Below are positions 17,653 to 27,273 of a DNA stretch of 64,000 bases, one piece after another; positions within the stretch are counted from its first letter, which is position 1; each line of letters begins with the position of its first letter. Source of the stretch: Janthinobacterium sp. (GTDB lineage Bacteria; Pseudomonadota; Gammaproteobacteria; Burkholderiales; Burkholderiaceae_D); the NCBI RefSeq assembly GCF_009923995.1, contig NZ_RFSK01000023.1, positions 1-64,000 on the forward strand, written 5' to 3'. Made by a program: the position numbers and the translations under genes. Below the pieces are notes generated by a model that was given only the letters and a program-made list of their open reading frames with translations, made no database searches and was not told the DNA's origin.

Positions 17653-18594
17653 ATGCTGCCTGAAGAGTCGGCGGGCACGCCCGGGCAGGACGCCCAGGAC
17701 GTGAACGCGGTCATCGAGTCGCCCGAAGCCGCCGCTGGCGGCGACGGCAGCGGCGCCTCTGCAACATCTGCAGCATCTGCCCCCACGGACACGGCGCCCG
17801 CCGCCGATCCGGTCGAAGCGGGCATCGCCCGCCTGTACGGCGAACCCCTGCTGCGCATGCCGACGGACCTGTACATTCCGCCGGACGCGCTGGAAATCTT
17901 CCTCGAAGCCTTCGAAGGCCCGCTCGACTTGCTGCTCTACCTGATCCGCAAGCAAAACTTCAACATCCTCGATATCCCGATGGCGCAGGTGACCCTGCAA
18001 TATCTGAAATATGTGGACCAGATCCGCGTGCGCAACCTGGAACTGGCCGCCGAGTATCTGCTGATGGCGGCCATGTTGATCGAGATCAAGTCGCGCATGC
18101 TCTTGCCTTCGCGCAAGAGCGACGTCGAGGAAGACGGCGGCGATCCCCGTGCCGAGCTGGTGCGCCGCCTGCTCGAATACGAGCAGATCAAGCTGGCCGC
18201 CTACGACCTGAATGCCATTCCCCAGTTCGAGCGCGATTTCGTGCGCACGCAGATTTTCATCGAGCAAAGCCTCACGCCCACCTGGCCCGACGTGGAACCG
18301 GTGGACTTGCAGCAGGCGTGGCTCGACGTGCTGAAGCGTGCCAAGCTGACCCAGCATCACCGCATCAGCCGCCAGGAACTCTCCGTGCGCGAGCACATGT
18401 CGAGCATCCTGCGCCATTTGCAATCGTCGCGCTTCGTCGAATTCAGCGAACTGTTCGACATTGCCGGCGGCGTGCCCGTGGTGGTGGTCAACTTCGTGGC
18501 CCTGCTGGAACTGGCCAAGGAAACCCTGATCGAAATTACGCAAGCCGAACCGTTTGCACCCATCTACGTCCGGCTGGCCTATTCGCCCGCCTGA
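17653..18594 (+). CDS. scpA: segregation and condensation protein A
   Basis: 313 residues. ScpA is the kleisin that bridges SMC heads with ScpB in chromosome condensation. The first 80 residues are a low-complexity Ala/Asp-rich extension. The core begins with LEIFLEAFEGPLDLLLYLIRKQNFNILDIPM, the kleisin N-terminal helix signature, followed by EYLLMAAMLIEIKSRMLLP. The C-terminal winged helix (FVEFSELFDIAGG...LLELAKETLIEI) binds the SMC cap. It follows DUF3460 by 17 bases. scpB and smc are not in this window. Confidence 0.93.
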   Translation: MLPEESAGTPGQDAQDVNAVIESPEAAAGGDGSGASATSAASAPTDTAPAADPVEAGIARLYGEPLLRMPTDLYIPPDALEIFLEAFEGPLDLLLYLIRKQNFNILDIPMAQVTLQYLKYVDQIRVRNLELAAEYLLMAAMLIEIKSRMLLPSRKSDVEEDGGDPRAELVRRLLEYEQIKLAAYDLNAIPQFERDFVRTQIFIEQSLTPTWPDVEPVDLQQAWLDVLKRAKLTQHHRISRQELSVREHMSSILRHLQSSRFVEFSELFDIAGGVPVVVVNFVALLELAKETLIEITQAEPFAPIYVRLAYSPA

Positions 18595-18636
18595 TCCCTT
18601 CCCTTTGTCACTGACCACCGTACAACGGGGTTTTAG

Positions 18637-19488
<852 letters not shown>

Positions 19489-19495
19489 CCTCCGA

Positions 19496-19622
19496 CAAAA
19501 CCAGCTGCGCGTCGCGGGTCGCGCCTGCGCTGATCGCTGTCCGGGCGGCCCCGCGCAACGCGCGGCCGCGCGTCCCGGGTCAACGGGGGCGCCTCGCCGC
19601 CTCGCCGCCCGCCACGGTTTTG
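19496..19622. repeat. dispersed repeat family 1, copy a
   Basis: This element has inverted ends (CAAAACC at left, GGTTTTG at right) and an internal CTGCGCGTCGCG block. It shares ends and much of its left half with the copies at 21268-21369 and 23164-23264. It lies just past the panC stop, between convergent genes. No coding capacity is apparent. Confidence 0.7.
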
Positions 19623-19647
19623 CCCGATGTTTCCAGATACCATCACG

Positions 19648-19670
19648 ACGGGGCCATGCGGCCCCGTTTC
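19648..19670 (+). terminator. terminator hairpin between panC and lipoprotein gene
   Basis: Arms ACGGGGCC and GGCCCCGT enclose ATGC, followed by TTCCC on the plus strand. It could end panC transcription and, in reverse, the convergent lipoprotein gene. The weak U-tract lowers confidence. Confidence 0.5.
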
Positions 19671-19671
19671 C

Positions 19672-20121
19672 CTATTTGTCCATTCCTACCAGCCTGAGCT
19701 CGGCAAACATTGCCCTGCCCCGGCCACGTGCCGCCTGCAGCATGTCATAGCTGGCCGCATCGAGCACGATTTCCTCGCCTCCCCATAGCTTGCGCTGGTG
19801 CGCGGGCAGCTTCAGGCTGCGCAGCATGGCGCGCGCCTGGGCCGGGTCCGCTGCCAGCAGCCGGATGGCGTGCGCATGGCGCTGCGGCCCCACCAGGACA
19901 GGCAAGCCGCCTTGCGGGCTGCTCTGGCTCAGGCTGACATAATCATGGCCGCCCACGCGGTGCAGGTAGGCATGCCGGCCGTCGCCTTCCGCAGGCGCGG
20001 CAGCGGCAGGCTCCTGCGCCTCGGCAACAACAGGCGCGACGCCGGCCTGCTCGATGCTCACGCCGCAGGCGGCCAGCAAGGCCGTGCTCAAGGCGAAAAA
20101 TAATACGGGTACTCGGCGCAT
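19672..20121 (-). CDS. hypothetical lipoprotein
   Basis: 149 residues. The N-terminus MRRVPVLFFALSTALLAACG has a lipoprotein signal with lipobox LLAAC, so Cys19 should be lipidated. Residues 22-50 are an Ala/Glu-rich linker, and residues 50-149 form a compact domain with the segment GRHAYLHRVGGHDYVSLSQS. I do not recognise the family. It stands alone between panC and the SDR gene, and no function can be inferred from context. Confidence 0.65.
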   Translation of the reverse strand: MRRVPVLFFALSTALLAACGVSIEQAGVAPVVAEAQEPAAAAPAEGDGRHAYLHRVGGHDYVSLSQSSPQGGLPVLVGPQRHAHAIRLLAADPAQARAMLRSLKLPAHQRKLWGGEEIVLDAASYDMLQAARGRGRAMFAELRLVGMDK

Positions 20122-20507
20122 GCTGCGCTCCTTCTTGTCGGGGTCGGGGACAAAGGGGAAATCGTGCAGCGATCATGGGCCAAATTATTTGACGTGTAAA
20201 GTTAACTTTGAGAAATGTTTCATTCCTTTGCGCAATGTCCTGTGCGCAGCCGGTGGAACGCCACTGCCCTCCTCTTCCTTGCACTGGCGCACGTGCGTGC
20301 CGGCTTGCTGTTCGCGCATGCGGCAAGCCGCGCTGCGCCGATGCGCATGGCACGGCGGTACCGGCCCGGGTAGCCGCCGCGACATGCATTGTTGATGCCA
20401 TCTGCACACTCAAACCAGGAATGCCATCTTTATCCAATCGCCGATAAAGGTCACAATGCGTGCATTGGCCTGGCATTGCCGGCCTCACTTCACGACAGGA
20501 GTCGCAC
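20122..20507. other. gene-free stretch, no firm feature
   Basis: This 386-base divergent gap lies between the lipoprotein gene and the SDR gene. It contains the AT-rich segment TGTAAAGTTAACTTTGAG near 20200 and GATAAAGGTCACAATGCG near 20445, which are promoter-like. No convincing -35/-10 pair, RNA gene or conserved ORF was identified. Confidence 0.4.
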
Positions 20508-21260
20508 ATGAATACAGCATCGAACCCCGCCAGGGTCGCCATCGTCACGGGTGCCTCGCGCGGCATCGGCGCCGCCATCGCCCGCCGCCTGGCGCGCGAC
20601 GGCATGCAGGTCGTCGTCAATTACGCCAACGGCAACGTGGCAGCGGAGCAACTGGTGGCGGCCATCACCGCCGAGGGCGGGCGCGCCATCGCCGTGCAAG
20701 CCAATGTCGCCGATGGGGGCGACGTGCAAGCCCTGTTCGATGCGGCCGAAGCGGCCTTCGGCGGCGTCGACGTGCTGGTCAACAACGCCGGCATCATGCC
20801 GCCCGCGCTGCCCGCCCTGGCAGACACGGACGACGCCACCTTCGACAGCCTGTTCGCCATCAACGTCAAGGGCAGCTTCAACACCATGCGCCAGGCGGCG
20901 ACGCGCCTGCGCCACGGCGGCAGCGTGGTCAACTTCTCGACCAGCGTGATCGGCCTGGCGCTGCCCGGCTACGCCGTCTACGGCGCCACCAAGGCGGCCA
21001 TCGAAACGATGACGAATATCTTCGCCAAGGAATTACGCGGCAAGCACATCACTGTCAACGCCATCGCTCCCGGCCCCACGGCGACAGCCCTGTTCCTGAA
21101 CGGCAAGACGGAAGACACCATCGAACGCATGAGCAAGATGGCCCCGCTGGAGCGCCTGGGCACGCCGGACGACATCGCTGCGGCCGTGGCCTTCCTGGCA
21201 GGCCCCGATGGCCGCTGGATCAATGGCCAGACCCTGCGCGCGAACGGCGGCCTGGTATAG
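20508..21260 (+). CDS. SDR family oxidoreductase (3-oxoacyl-ACP reductase-like)
   Basis: 250 residues from ATG 20508; ACAGGAGTCGCAC precedes it, which favours it over the in-frame start at 20460. It is a classical short-chain dehydrogenase: TGASRGIG cofactor loop at residues 13-20, VNNAGI near residue 90, catalytic Ser in NFSTSVIG, and YGATK giving the Tyr-x-x-x-Lys pair. The C-terminal INGQTLRANGGLV tail is typical of FabG-like members. The basic residues in the first loop suggest NADPH use. Its substrate cannot be told from sequence, and it has no operon partners. Confidence 0.8.
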   Translation: MNTASNPARVAIVTGASRGIGAAIARRLARDGMQVVVNYANGNVAAEQLVAAITAEGGRAIAVQANVADGGDVQALFDAAEAAFGGVDVLVNNAGIMPPALPALADTDDATFDSLFAINVKGSFNTMRQAATRLRHGGSVVNFSTSVIGLALPGYAVYGATKAAIETMTNIFAKELRGKHITVNAIAPGPTATALFLNGKTEDTIERMSKMAPLERLGTPDDIAAAVAFLAGPDGRWINGQTLRANGGLV

Positions 21261-21267
21261 CACCGGC

Positions 21268-21369
21268 CAAAACCTACTGCGCGTCGCGCTTTGCGGCCTG
21301 CGATGCTCGCCGTACCAGAGTACGGTTGCGCTTCTCAGCCACAAATCACTGCCGCTCGCTACGGTTTTG
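21268..21369. repeat. dispersed repeat family 1, copy b
   Basis: About 102 bases from CAAAACCTACTGCGCG to CGCTACGGTTTTG. The centre holds GCCGTACCAGAGTACGG, an imperfect palindrome. In reverse orientation it aligns along its length with 23164-23264. It sits between the SDR gene and the cheY terminator, both convergent. Confidence 0.75.
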
Positions 21370-21435
21370 TCCGGTGCATAAGCTTCGACGATTTGCTTTC
21401 CGTCCACGCCGCAGGCTGGAGCCGAAGCAAGGGAC

Positions 21436-21476
21436 AAAAAAAACGCTGCCGGTTTGCACGGGCAGCGTTTTTTTTG
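21436..21476. terminator. bidirectional terminator for SDR and cheY
   Basis: AAAAAAAACGCTGCC and GGCAGCGTTTTTTTT flank a short loop, giving U-tracts in both directions. It ends the chemotaxis operon on the minus strand and the SDR transcript on the plus strand. Confidence 0.85.
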
Positions 21477-21494
21477 ATCGGTATCAAGCCGTGA

Positions 21495-21893
21495 TCAGGC
21501 GCCGGCTTTTTCCAGCTTCTCGAAAATCTTGTTCAGCTTTTCATCGAGGGTCGCGGCCGTGAACGGCTTGACCACATAACCGCTGGCGCCAGCTTGCGCG
21601 GCGGCGATGATGTTTTCCTTTTTCGCTTCGGCCGTCACCATCAGCACGGGCAGCTTGGCCAGTGCCGGATCGGCGCGGATATGCTGCAGCATCGTCAGGC
21701 CATCCATATTCGGCATGTTCCAGTCCGACACGACGAAATCATACGATTCCGCGCGCAGCTTGGCCAGGCCCATGACGCCGTCTTCCGCCTCGTCGACGTT
21801 GGCATAACCCAGTTCCTTCAACAGATTCCGGACAATGCGGCGCATCGTCGAAAAATCGTCAACGACTAAAAATTTCATCTTTGGATCAGCCAT
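21495..21893 (-). CDS. cheY: chemotaxis response regulator CheY
   Basis: 132 residues, a single receiver domain very close to the enterobacterial CheY consensus. Acidic pair VVDDFS (Asp12, Asp13), phosphoacceptor Asp in [11 protein letters not shown], Thr in [11 protein letters not shown] and Lys in VVKPFT are all present. Phosphorylated CheY binds FliM at the motor switch and changes rotation. It is the last gene of the che operon, followed by a strong terminator. In many betaproteobacteria cheZ follows at this point, but here it does not. Confidence 0.95.
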   Translation of the reverse strand: MADPKMKFLVVDDFSTMRRIVRNLLKELGYANVDEAEDGVMGLAKLRAESYDFVVSDWNMPNMDGLTMLQHIRADPALAKLPVLMVTAEAKKENIIAAAQAGASGYVVKPFTAATLDEKLNKIFEKLEKAGA

Positions 21894-22040
21894 GAATAAC
21901 TCCGTTGTTTCTGTAGCGGTTTGTTAATAATATCGACATGAATGCCGACATTATGGTCGACACTACGGCAGCAAGTTGTAGGATAGCATTTTCGTTGCTT
22001 TTAGGCGAACAAACTTGCCTCAGATCATATAAAACGTGGC

Positions 22041-23111
22041 TTACACGCGCAAAGCGCGCATGCCATGCGCAGCCAGGTGGCCCAGCACCATGCCAGGCAG
22101 CGCCGTCAGGGCGCCGACCTCATGCGCAGCACCGATGGCGATCGCCTCGCGCGGCATGCCGAACACCACGCAACTGGCTTCATCCTGCGCGAAATTATAC
22201 GCTCCCGCCGCCTTCATCTCCAGCATGCCTTGCGCGCCATCCTTGCCCATGCCGGTGAGGATCACGCCGACGGCATTCTTGCCGGCCGATTGCGCGGCCG
22301 AGCGGAACAGCACGTCCACGGACGGACGGTGGCGGTTGACGGGTTCGCCCTGGTCGATCTTCGTCATGTAGTTGGCGCCGCTGCGCGTCAAGGTCAGGTG
22401 CGAATGGCCGGGCGCGATGTAGGCGTGGCCGGGCAGCACGCGTTCGCCGCCCGCCGCTTCCTGCACCGAGATCTTGCACAGCGAATCGAGACGGCGCGCG
22501 AACGAACGGGTAAACCCTTCGGGCATGTGCTGCGTGATCAGGATGCCGGGGCAGTCGGACGGCATCTGCATGAGGAATTCGCGGATCGCTTCCGTGCCGC
22601 CCGTCGAGGCGCCCACGATGATCAGCTTTTCGCTCGACGTCAGGGGGCTGCGCAGGGCCGGCAGCGGCGCGGCCGCCTTGTCGCTGGCCGAAGGCAGGGT
22701 GCGCGCGCGGATGCGCGCCTTGGACGCGGCGCGGATTTTATCGGCGATCATGTCCGTGTACTCGCGCATGCCGCTCTGGATCGAGATTTTCGGCTTGGTG
22801 ACGAAATCGACGGCGCCCAGCTCCAGCGCGCGCATGGTGATTTCCGAACCGCGCTCCGTCAGCGACGACACCATCAGCACCGGCATCGGACGCAAGCGCA
22901 TCAGCTTTTCCAGGAAGTCCAGGCCATCCATCTTCGGCATCTCGACATCCAGGGTCAGCACGTCGGGATTGGTCTGCTTGATCATCTCGCGCGCCACCAG
23001 CGGATCGGGCGCCGCGCCCACCACTTCCATGTCGGGCTGGCTGTTTACAATTTCCGTCATGACGCTGCGGATCAGCGCCGAATCATCCACGATCAAAACC
23101 TTGATCTTCAT
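22041..23111 (-). CDS. cheB: protein-glutamate methylesterase/deamidase CheB
   Basis: 356 residues. The start is ATG 23111 ([13 protein letters not shown]), because GGAAGG lies six bases upstream; the ATG at 23117 abuts the Shine-Dalgarno. Residues 1-120 are a receiver with phospho-Asp in [12 protein letters not shown]. Residues 165-356 are the esterase with catalytic Ser in [10 protein letters not shown], His in ITQHMPEGF and Asp in GMGKDGAQG. Phosphorylated CheB removes methyl groups from receptors and deamidates glutamines, opposing CheR in adaptation. A dispersed repeat lies between it and cheD. Confidence 0.95.
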   Translation of the reverse strand: MKIKVLIVDDSALIRSVMTEIVNSQPDMEVVGAAPDPLVAREMIKQTNPDVLTLDVEMPKMDGLDFLEKLMRLRPMPVLMVSSLTERGSEITMRALELGAVDFVTKPKISIQSGMREYTDMIADKIRAASKARIRARTLPSASDKAAAPLPALRSPLTSSEKLIIVGASTGGTEAIREFLMQMPSDCPGILITQHMPEGFTRSFARRLDSLCKISVQEAAGGERVLPGHAYIAPGHSHLTLTRSGANYMTKIDQGEPVNRHRPSVDVLFRSAAQSAGKNAVGVILTGMGKDGAQGMLEMKAAGAYNFAQDEASCVVFGMPREAIAIGAAHEVGALTALPGMVLGHLAAHGMRALRV

Positions 23112-23163
23112 AATCATCCTTCCAGGCCTGGCGGCCCTTATTCTTCATCAAAAAAACAGCTGA

Positions 23164-23264
23164 TAAAACCTTCGCGGGCGGCAGTGATGCGCAGCGCAGC
23201 AGCGCAACCGTGCCGGGGCGCGGCAAGCATCGCAGGCCGCGAGGCGCCACGCGCGGCAGGCTTG
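23164..23264. repeat. dispersed repeat family 1, copy c (inverted)
   Basis: This sequence aligns over about 100 bases with the reverse complement of 21268-21369, including AAAACC at its left end, GCGGCAGTGAT, GCGCAACCGT, AGCATCGCAGGCCGC and ACGCGC. It lies inside the che operon, between cheD and cheB, so it is transcribed with them. Confidence 0.7.
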
Positions 23265-23273
23265 CTCCTGCGC

Positions 23274-23882
23274 TTAAAACAGCTCGATCTCGCCGCCCAC
23301 GGGCGCCACCTTGAGGCGGCTGGCGTAATCGAGTTCGCGGCGCACCAGCGTGTCGTTATGCGTCTGCATCAGCTTTTTCACCAGCACCTTACCGCTGCGG
23401 GGGAAAAAGTACACCTTGCGCGGGTGGATATCGTTCAGGTCCTCGGCCACCACGCGCATCTTTTCCGCCTTCAGATAGTTGATGACGAAGGCCGCGTTGC
23501 GCTCGCCGACGTTGATCGCCGTGAAGCCGCGCAGCACGGCGCCGCCGCCGAAAACCTTCGCTTCCATGTTCTCGCGCCGCGCGCCCGCCTTCAGCAGGTC
23601 ATTGATCAATATCTCCATGGCGTAGGTGCCATAGCGCATGGAGGCCGAGATCGGGCTGTTGGTGTCGCTGCCGCCGTCCGGCAGCATGAAATGGTTCATG
23701 CCGCCCAGGCCCGTCACGCGGTCGCGTATGCAGGCAGATACGCAGGAACCGAGCACGGTGACGATCAGCATATCCTTGTTGGTGAAGTAGTATTCACCAG
23801 GCAGTATCTTGGCGGCGTCACAATTGAACGTCCTGTCGTAATAGACGTTAGTGGCGAATTGCTCTTTGGGTTCCAGGCTCAT
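23274..23882 (-). CDS. cheD: chemoreceptor glutamine deamidase CheD
   Basis: 202 residues. CheD deamidates specific glutamines of chemoreceptors. The catalytic Cys is in [13 protein letters not shown] and the catalytic His in [10 protein letters not shown]; a Thr or Ser partner follows in the domain. Start ATG 23882 is preceded by GAGAGTGAAAT. The last residues read GGEIELF, a tail closely matching that of the CheZ-like protein at 29975. It starts nine bases after the cheR stop, consistent with one operon. Confidence 0.93.
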   Translation of the reverse strand: MSLEPKEQFATNVYYDRTFNCDAAKILPGEYYFTNKDMLIVTVLGSCVSACIRDRVTGLGGMNHFMLPDGGSDTNSPISASMRYGTYAMEILINDLLKAGARRENMEAKVFGGGAVLRGFTAINVGERNAAFVINYLKAEKMRVVAEDLNDIHPRKVYFFPRSGKVLVKKLMQTHNDTLVRRELDYASRLKVAPVGGEIELF

Positions 23883-23891
23883 ATTTCACTC

Positions 23892-24764
23892 TCATGTACG
23901 ATGCGACGATGCCTTGGGTGCGCTGCCCCGCGGCTGATCGAGCTCATAGACTGTTTTACCGCGCAGCTTCAATGAATCCGACACGTACAGAAAATTCTCC
24001 GAATGCCCCGCGAACAGCAGGGCATCGGGCTTCATCAACGGCACAAAGCGCGACAGGATCTTGCGCTGCGTCGCCTTGTCAAAATAAATCATCACGTTAC
24101 GGCAGAAAATGACGTCGAACTGCCCCGTCAATGGCCAGCCGTCGGCCAGCAGGTTGAGCGGCTTGAAGGTGATCATCTGGCGCAGTTCCGGGCGCACCCT
24201 GACCTGCCCCTCGCGGTCGCCCTTGCCACGCAAGAAAAAGCGCCGCGCGCGGTCGGCCGGCATCTTGTCGAGCCGGTCCAGGTTGTAGACACCATTGGCG
24301 GCCGTGGCCAGCACGTTCGTATCGATATCGGTGGCGATGATGGTGACCGGCGGCGTGAGCGTGTTGAATGCCTCGCACACCGTCATGGCGATCGAATACG
24401 GCTCCTCGCCAGTGGAACTGGCCGAACACCAGATGGTGATCGGCCCGCTCAGTTTCTTCACGTGCTCGGCCAGCAGGGGAAAGTGATGCGCCTCGCGGAA
24501 GAACGACGTCAGGTTGGTCGTCAGCGCATTCGTGAACGCTTCCCATTCGTCGCCCATGCGCCCCGCTTCCAGGTCGTCCAGGTAGCGGACGAACGAGGAA
24601 ATGCCGGTCGCGCGCAGCCGCCGTGCCAGGCGGCTGTAGACCATCTCCTGCTTGCTGTCGGCCAGCGCGATGCCGGCCCGCTTGTAAATCATGGCGCGGA
24701 CCCGTTCGAAGTCCTTGCCGGTGAAGTCAAACTCCTTGACCGAATCCGTTTTAGTTTGCGGCAT
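23892..24764 (-). CDS. cheR: chemotaxis protein methyltransferase CheR
   Basis: 290 residues. CheR transfers methyl groups from S-adenosylmethionine to receptor glutamates. The N-terminal helical domain (FERVRAMIYKRAGIAL...YSRLARRLRA) contacts the receptor. The Rossmann domain has WCSASSTGEEPYSIAM (SAM loop), IIATDIDTNVL and FDVIFCRNVMIYFD. A beta-subdomain is present for binding receptor tails such as the WEEF end of the adjacent receptor. It sits between the MCP and cheD genes on the same strand. Confidence 0.95.
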   Translation of the reverse strand: MPQTKTDSVKEFDFTGKDFERVRAMIYKRAGIALADSKQEMVYSRLARRLRATGISSFVRYLDDLEAGRMGDEWEAFTNALTTNLTSFFREAHHFPLLAEHVKKLSGPITIWCSASSTGEEPYSIAMTVCEAFNTLTPPVTIIATDIDTNVLATAANGVYNLDRLDKMPADRARRFFLRGKGDREGQVRVRPELRQMITFKPLNLLADGWPLTGQFDVIFCRNVMIYFDKATQRKILSRFVPLMKPDALLFAGHSENFLYVSDSLKLRGKTVYELDQPRGSAPKASSHRT

Positions 24765-24834
24765 TTGTTTTTACCTCTCTATGACTACTCTGAACAATGC
24801 CTTTGCAATGCTACCTAGCGGGACCGGGCTGGCG

Positions 24835-26556
24835 TCAGAACTCTTCCCAATCGTCGCCGCCGGCTGCCGCCAGCTTTTTCGCCGGCGCCGGCGTCGCGGC
24901 CTGCGCCGCCTTCGCCTGCCGGGCCATGCCCGCCGCCACCTTCAGTGCCGGGCGCGCGGGCAAGGGCGCCCGCACGGATGCAGGTGCTGCAGCGGCCGGC
25001 GCCACCGCTTCGCTGCCCAGCTTGAAGATGCTGACGGCATCCGCCAGCTTCTGCGCCTGGTCCTGCATGCTCTCGGCGGCGGCCGCCGCTTCCTCGACCA
25101 GCGCCGCGTTCTGCTGCGTCATCTGGTCCATCTGCGCGATGGCCTGGTTGACCTCCTCGATGCCATGGCTCTGCTCCTGCGTCGCCGCCGTGATCTCGCC
25201 CATGATGTCGGCCACCTGCCGGATCGACGTGACGATCAGGCCCATGGTCTGTCCTGCTTCGTCCACCAGGCGGCTGCCCGCGTCGACCTTGTCGACCGAA
25301 TCGCCGATCAGGCCCTTGATTTCCTTGGCTGCGCCGGCCGAACGCTGCGCCAGGTTGCGCACTTCCGTCGCCACCACGGCAAAGCCGCGTCCCTGTTCCC
25401 CGGCGCGCGCCGCTTCCACGGCCGCATTCAGGGCCAGGATATTCGTCTGGAAGGCGATACCGTCGATGACACCGATAATATCGACGATCTTGCGCGAACT
25501 GTCCTTGATCGAACCCATGGTATCGACCACTTGCGCCACCACCTTGCCGCCCTGCTCCGCCACCGACGATGCCGACACGGCCAGCTGGTTGGCCTGGCGC
25601 GCATTGTCTGCATTCTGCTTCACCGTCGACGTCAGCTCTTCCATCGACGACGCCGTCTCTTCCAGCGAACTGGCCTGGTTTTCCGTGCGCGCCGACAGGT
25701 CCGCATTGCCGCTGGCGATTTCGCGCGACGCCACGGTAATGGTTTCCGTACCGTGACGCACATTGCTGACCGTCTGCACCAGGCTGTCGTTCATGTCCTT
25801 CAATGCCTGCTGCAGCGCGCTCGTTTCATCCTTGCCTTCGACTACCACGCGCGACGTCAGCTCGCCCGCCGCCACCTTCTGCGCCACGGCCAGCGCGCCC
25901 GACAAGGGCTGCGTGATCGAGCGCGTGATGAAGACGGCGCACCAGGCGCCGATCGCCACGGCCGCGCCGCCCAGGATGAACAATACCGTCATCAGGCGCG
26001 CATCGGCCGCCAGCGAACCGTCCATGAAGCTTTGCTGCGCCACGTGCTGCAACTCCAGCAGCTTGTTGATGTCGGCCAGCGTCTTCTTGTTCAGCGGGTC
26101 GATGCGCGTGGCGATCACCTTGGCCCCGCCTTCGCTGTTAAACGCCAGCACCTGCCCCATCGCTTCCTTGAAGGCCGCATCGACTTCGAGGTCTATCCTG
26201 GCGATATTGGCCAGCAGCGCCTTCTCGCTATCGGACAGGCCCAGGGTCGCCAGCTTGGCGCGCGCGCCGTCATACAGCTTGCGCTGCTCGCGTACCTTGT
26301 TTTCTTCCGCCTGCATCAGGCCCACGTCGCCCTGCAAGCCGATATTGCGCATGGCGATGCCCGTTTCCAGCATCGCGCTCTTCATCAGCGACGCCTGCGT
26401 GTTTTTCTCGCCTGCCAGCGCCAGGCCGTCCAGCAATTCCGCCTTGTTGCGGTAATTCAGGGCGTTGGCCGAGACGACGACCACCACCAGGATGGCCAGG
26501 ATGCTGCCAAAACCGATTCCCAACCGCGTGCCTATCTTAAAATCGCGCAAACTCAT
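24835..26556 (-). CDS. methyl-accepting chemotaxis protein
   Basis: 573 residues. Transmembrane helices lie near residues 10-32 and 190-213, with a four-helix-bundle type periplasmic sensor between them, then HAMP ([20 protein letters not shown]), methylation helices and the conserved hairpin tip ([37 protein letters not shown] split across residues 370-405). A flexible Ala/Pro tail ends in DDWEEF, similar to the NWETF pentapeptide that docks CheR and CheB in high-abundance receptors. It belongs to the che operon between cheW and cheR. The ligand is unknown. Confidence 0.93.
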   Translation of the reverse strand: MSLRDFKIGTRLGIGFGSILAILVVVVVSANALNYRNKAELLDGLALAGEKNTQASLMKSAMLETGIAMRNIGLQGDVGLMQAEENKVREQRKLYDGARAKLATLGLSDSEKALLANIARIDLEVDAAFKEAMGQVLAFNSEGGAKVIATRIDPLNKKTLADINKLLELQHVAQQSFMDGSLAADARLMTVLFILGGAAVAIGAWCAVFITRSITQPLSGALAVAQKVAAGELTSRVVVEGKDETSALQQALKDMNDSLVQTVSNVRHGTETITVASREIASGNADLSARTENQASSLEETASSMEELTSTVKQNADNARQANQLAVSASSVAEQGGKVVAQVVDTMGSIKDSSRKIVDIIGVIDGIAFQTNILALNAAVEAARAGEQGRGFAVVATEVRNLAQRSAGAAKEIKGLIGDSVDKVDAGSRLVDEAGQTMGLIVTSIRQVADIMGEITAATQEQSHGIEEVNQAIAQMDQMTQQNAALVEEAAAAAESMQDQAQKLADAVSIFKLGSEAVAPAAAAPASVRAPLPARPALKVAAGMARQAKAAQAATPAPAKKLAAAGGDDWEEF

Positions 26557-26736
26557 TACAGTCTCCCATATATATGTGTGAACGGCGCCCGCTCAACCGT
26601 GCGGTGCCGTGTTGTGGCCGGGTCTCTGACGGACCTTGCAGCCTGCCGGCGCGCCTCTGCCCGCGCCGGTACATGCATATCTGTAGTGATTCTTTGCGTG
26701 GCAAAACGGCGGCGCACCCGGCGCCGCCCGCCGGCG

Positions 26737-27243
26737 TTACGCTGCCAGCTTGTCGATCAGGCCCATCTCGCTGCTCGACATCAGCTTGTCGATATCGACC
26801 AGGATCAGCATGCGCTCGTCGATGGTGCCCAGGCCGATCATGTAGTCGGTCGAGAAGGCGGTGCCCATTTCCGGCGCCGGCTTGACCTGCTCGGGGCTCA
26901 GGGTGGTCACGTCGGACACGCTGTCGACCACCATGCCGACGATGCGTCCGCCGATGTTCAGGATGATGACTACCGTGAACTGATCGTACACGGGCGTGCC
27001 CAGGTTGAACTTGATGCGCATGTCGACCACGGGAATGATGATGCCGCGCAGGTTGATGACGCCCTTGATGAATTCAGGCGCGTTGGCGATGCGGGTGACC
27101 GCTTCGTAGCCGCGGATTTCCTGGACCTTCAGGATATCGATGCCGTACTCTTCGGAGCCCAGGGTAAAGGCCAGGAATTCACGGCCGGCGATGTCCTTGC
27201 CGTCGCCCGGTTTGCTACCGGATAGTGCTTGAGTATCTGACAT
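26737..27243 (-). CDS. cheW: chemotaxis coupling protein CheW
   Basis: 168 residues. CheW links receptors to CheA. The SH3-like double barrel is recognised from [39 protein letters not shown] and [19 protein letters not shown], then [11 protein letters not shown] and IDIDKLM near the C-terminus. It follows cheA by 30 bases on the minus strand, so CheA and CheW are likely translated from one message. The gap to the receptor gene is about 180 bases and shows no terminator. Confidence 0.95.
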   Translation of the reverse strand: MSDTQALSGSKPGDGKDIAGREFLAFTLGSEEYGIDILKVQEIRGYEAVTRIANAPEFIKGVINLRGIIIPVVDMRIKFNLGTPVYDQFTVVIILNIGGRIVGMVVDSVSDVTTLSPEQVKPAPEMGTAFSTDYMIGLGTIDERMLILVDIDKLMSSSEMGLIDKLAA

Positions 27244-27273
27244 GGTGGGTTTTCCTATCTTTATCTATCGGTG

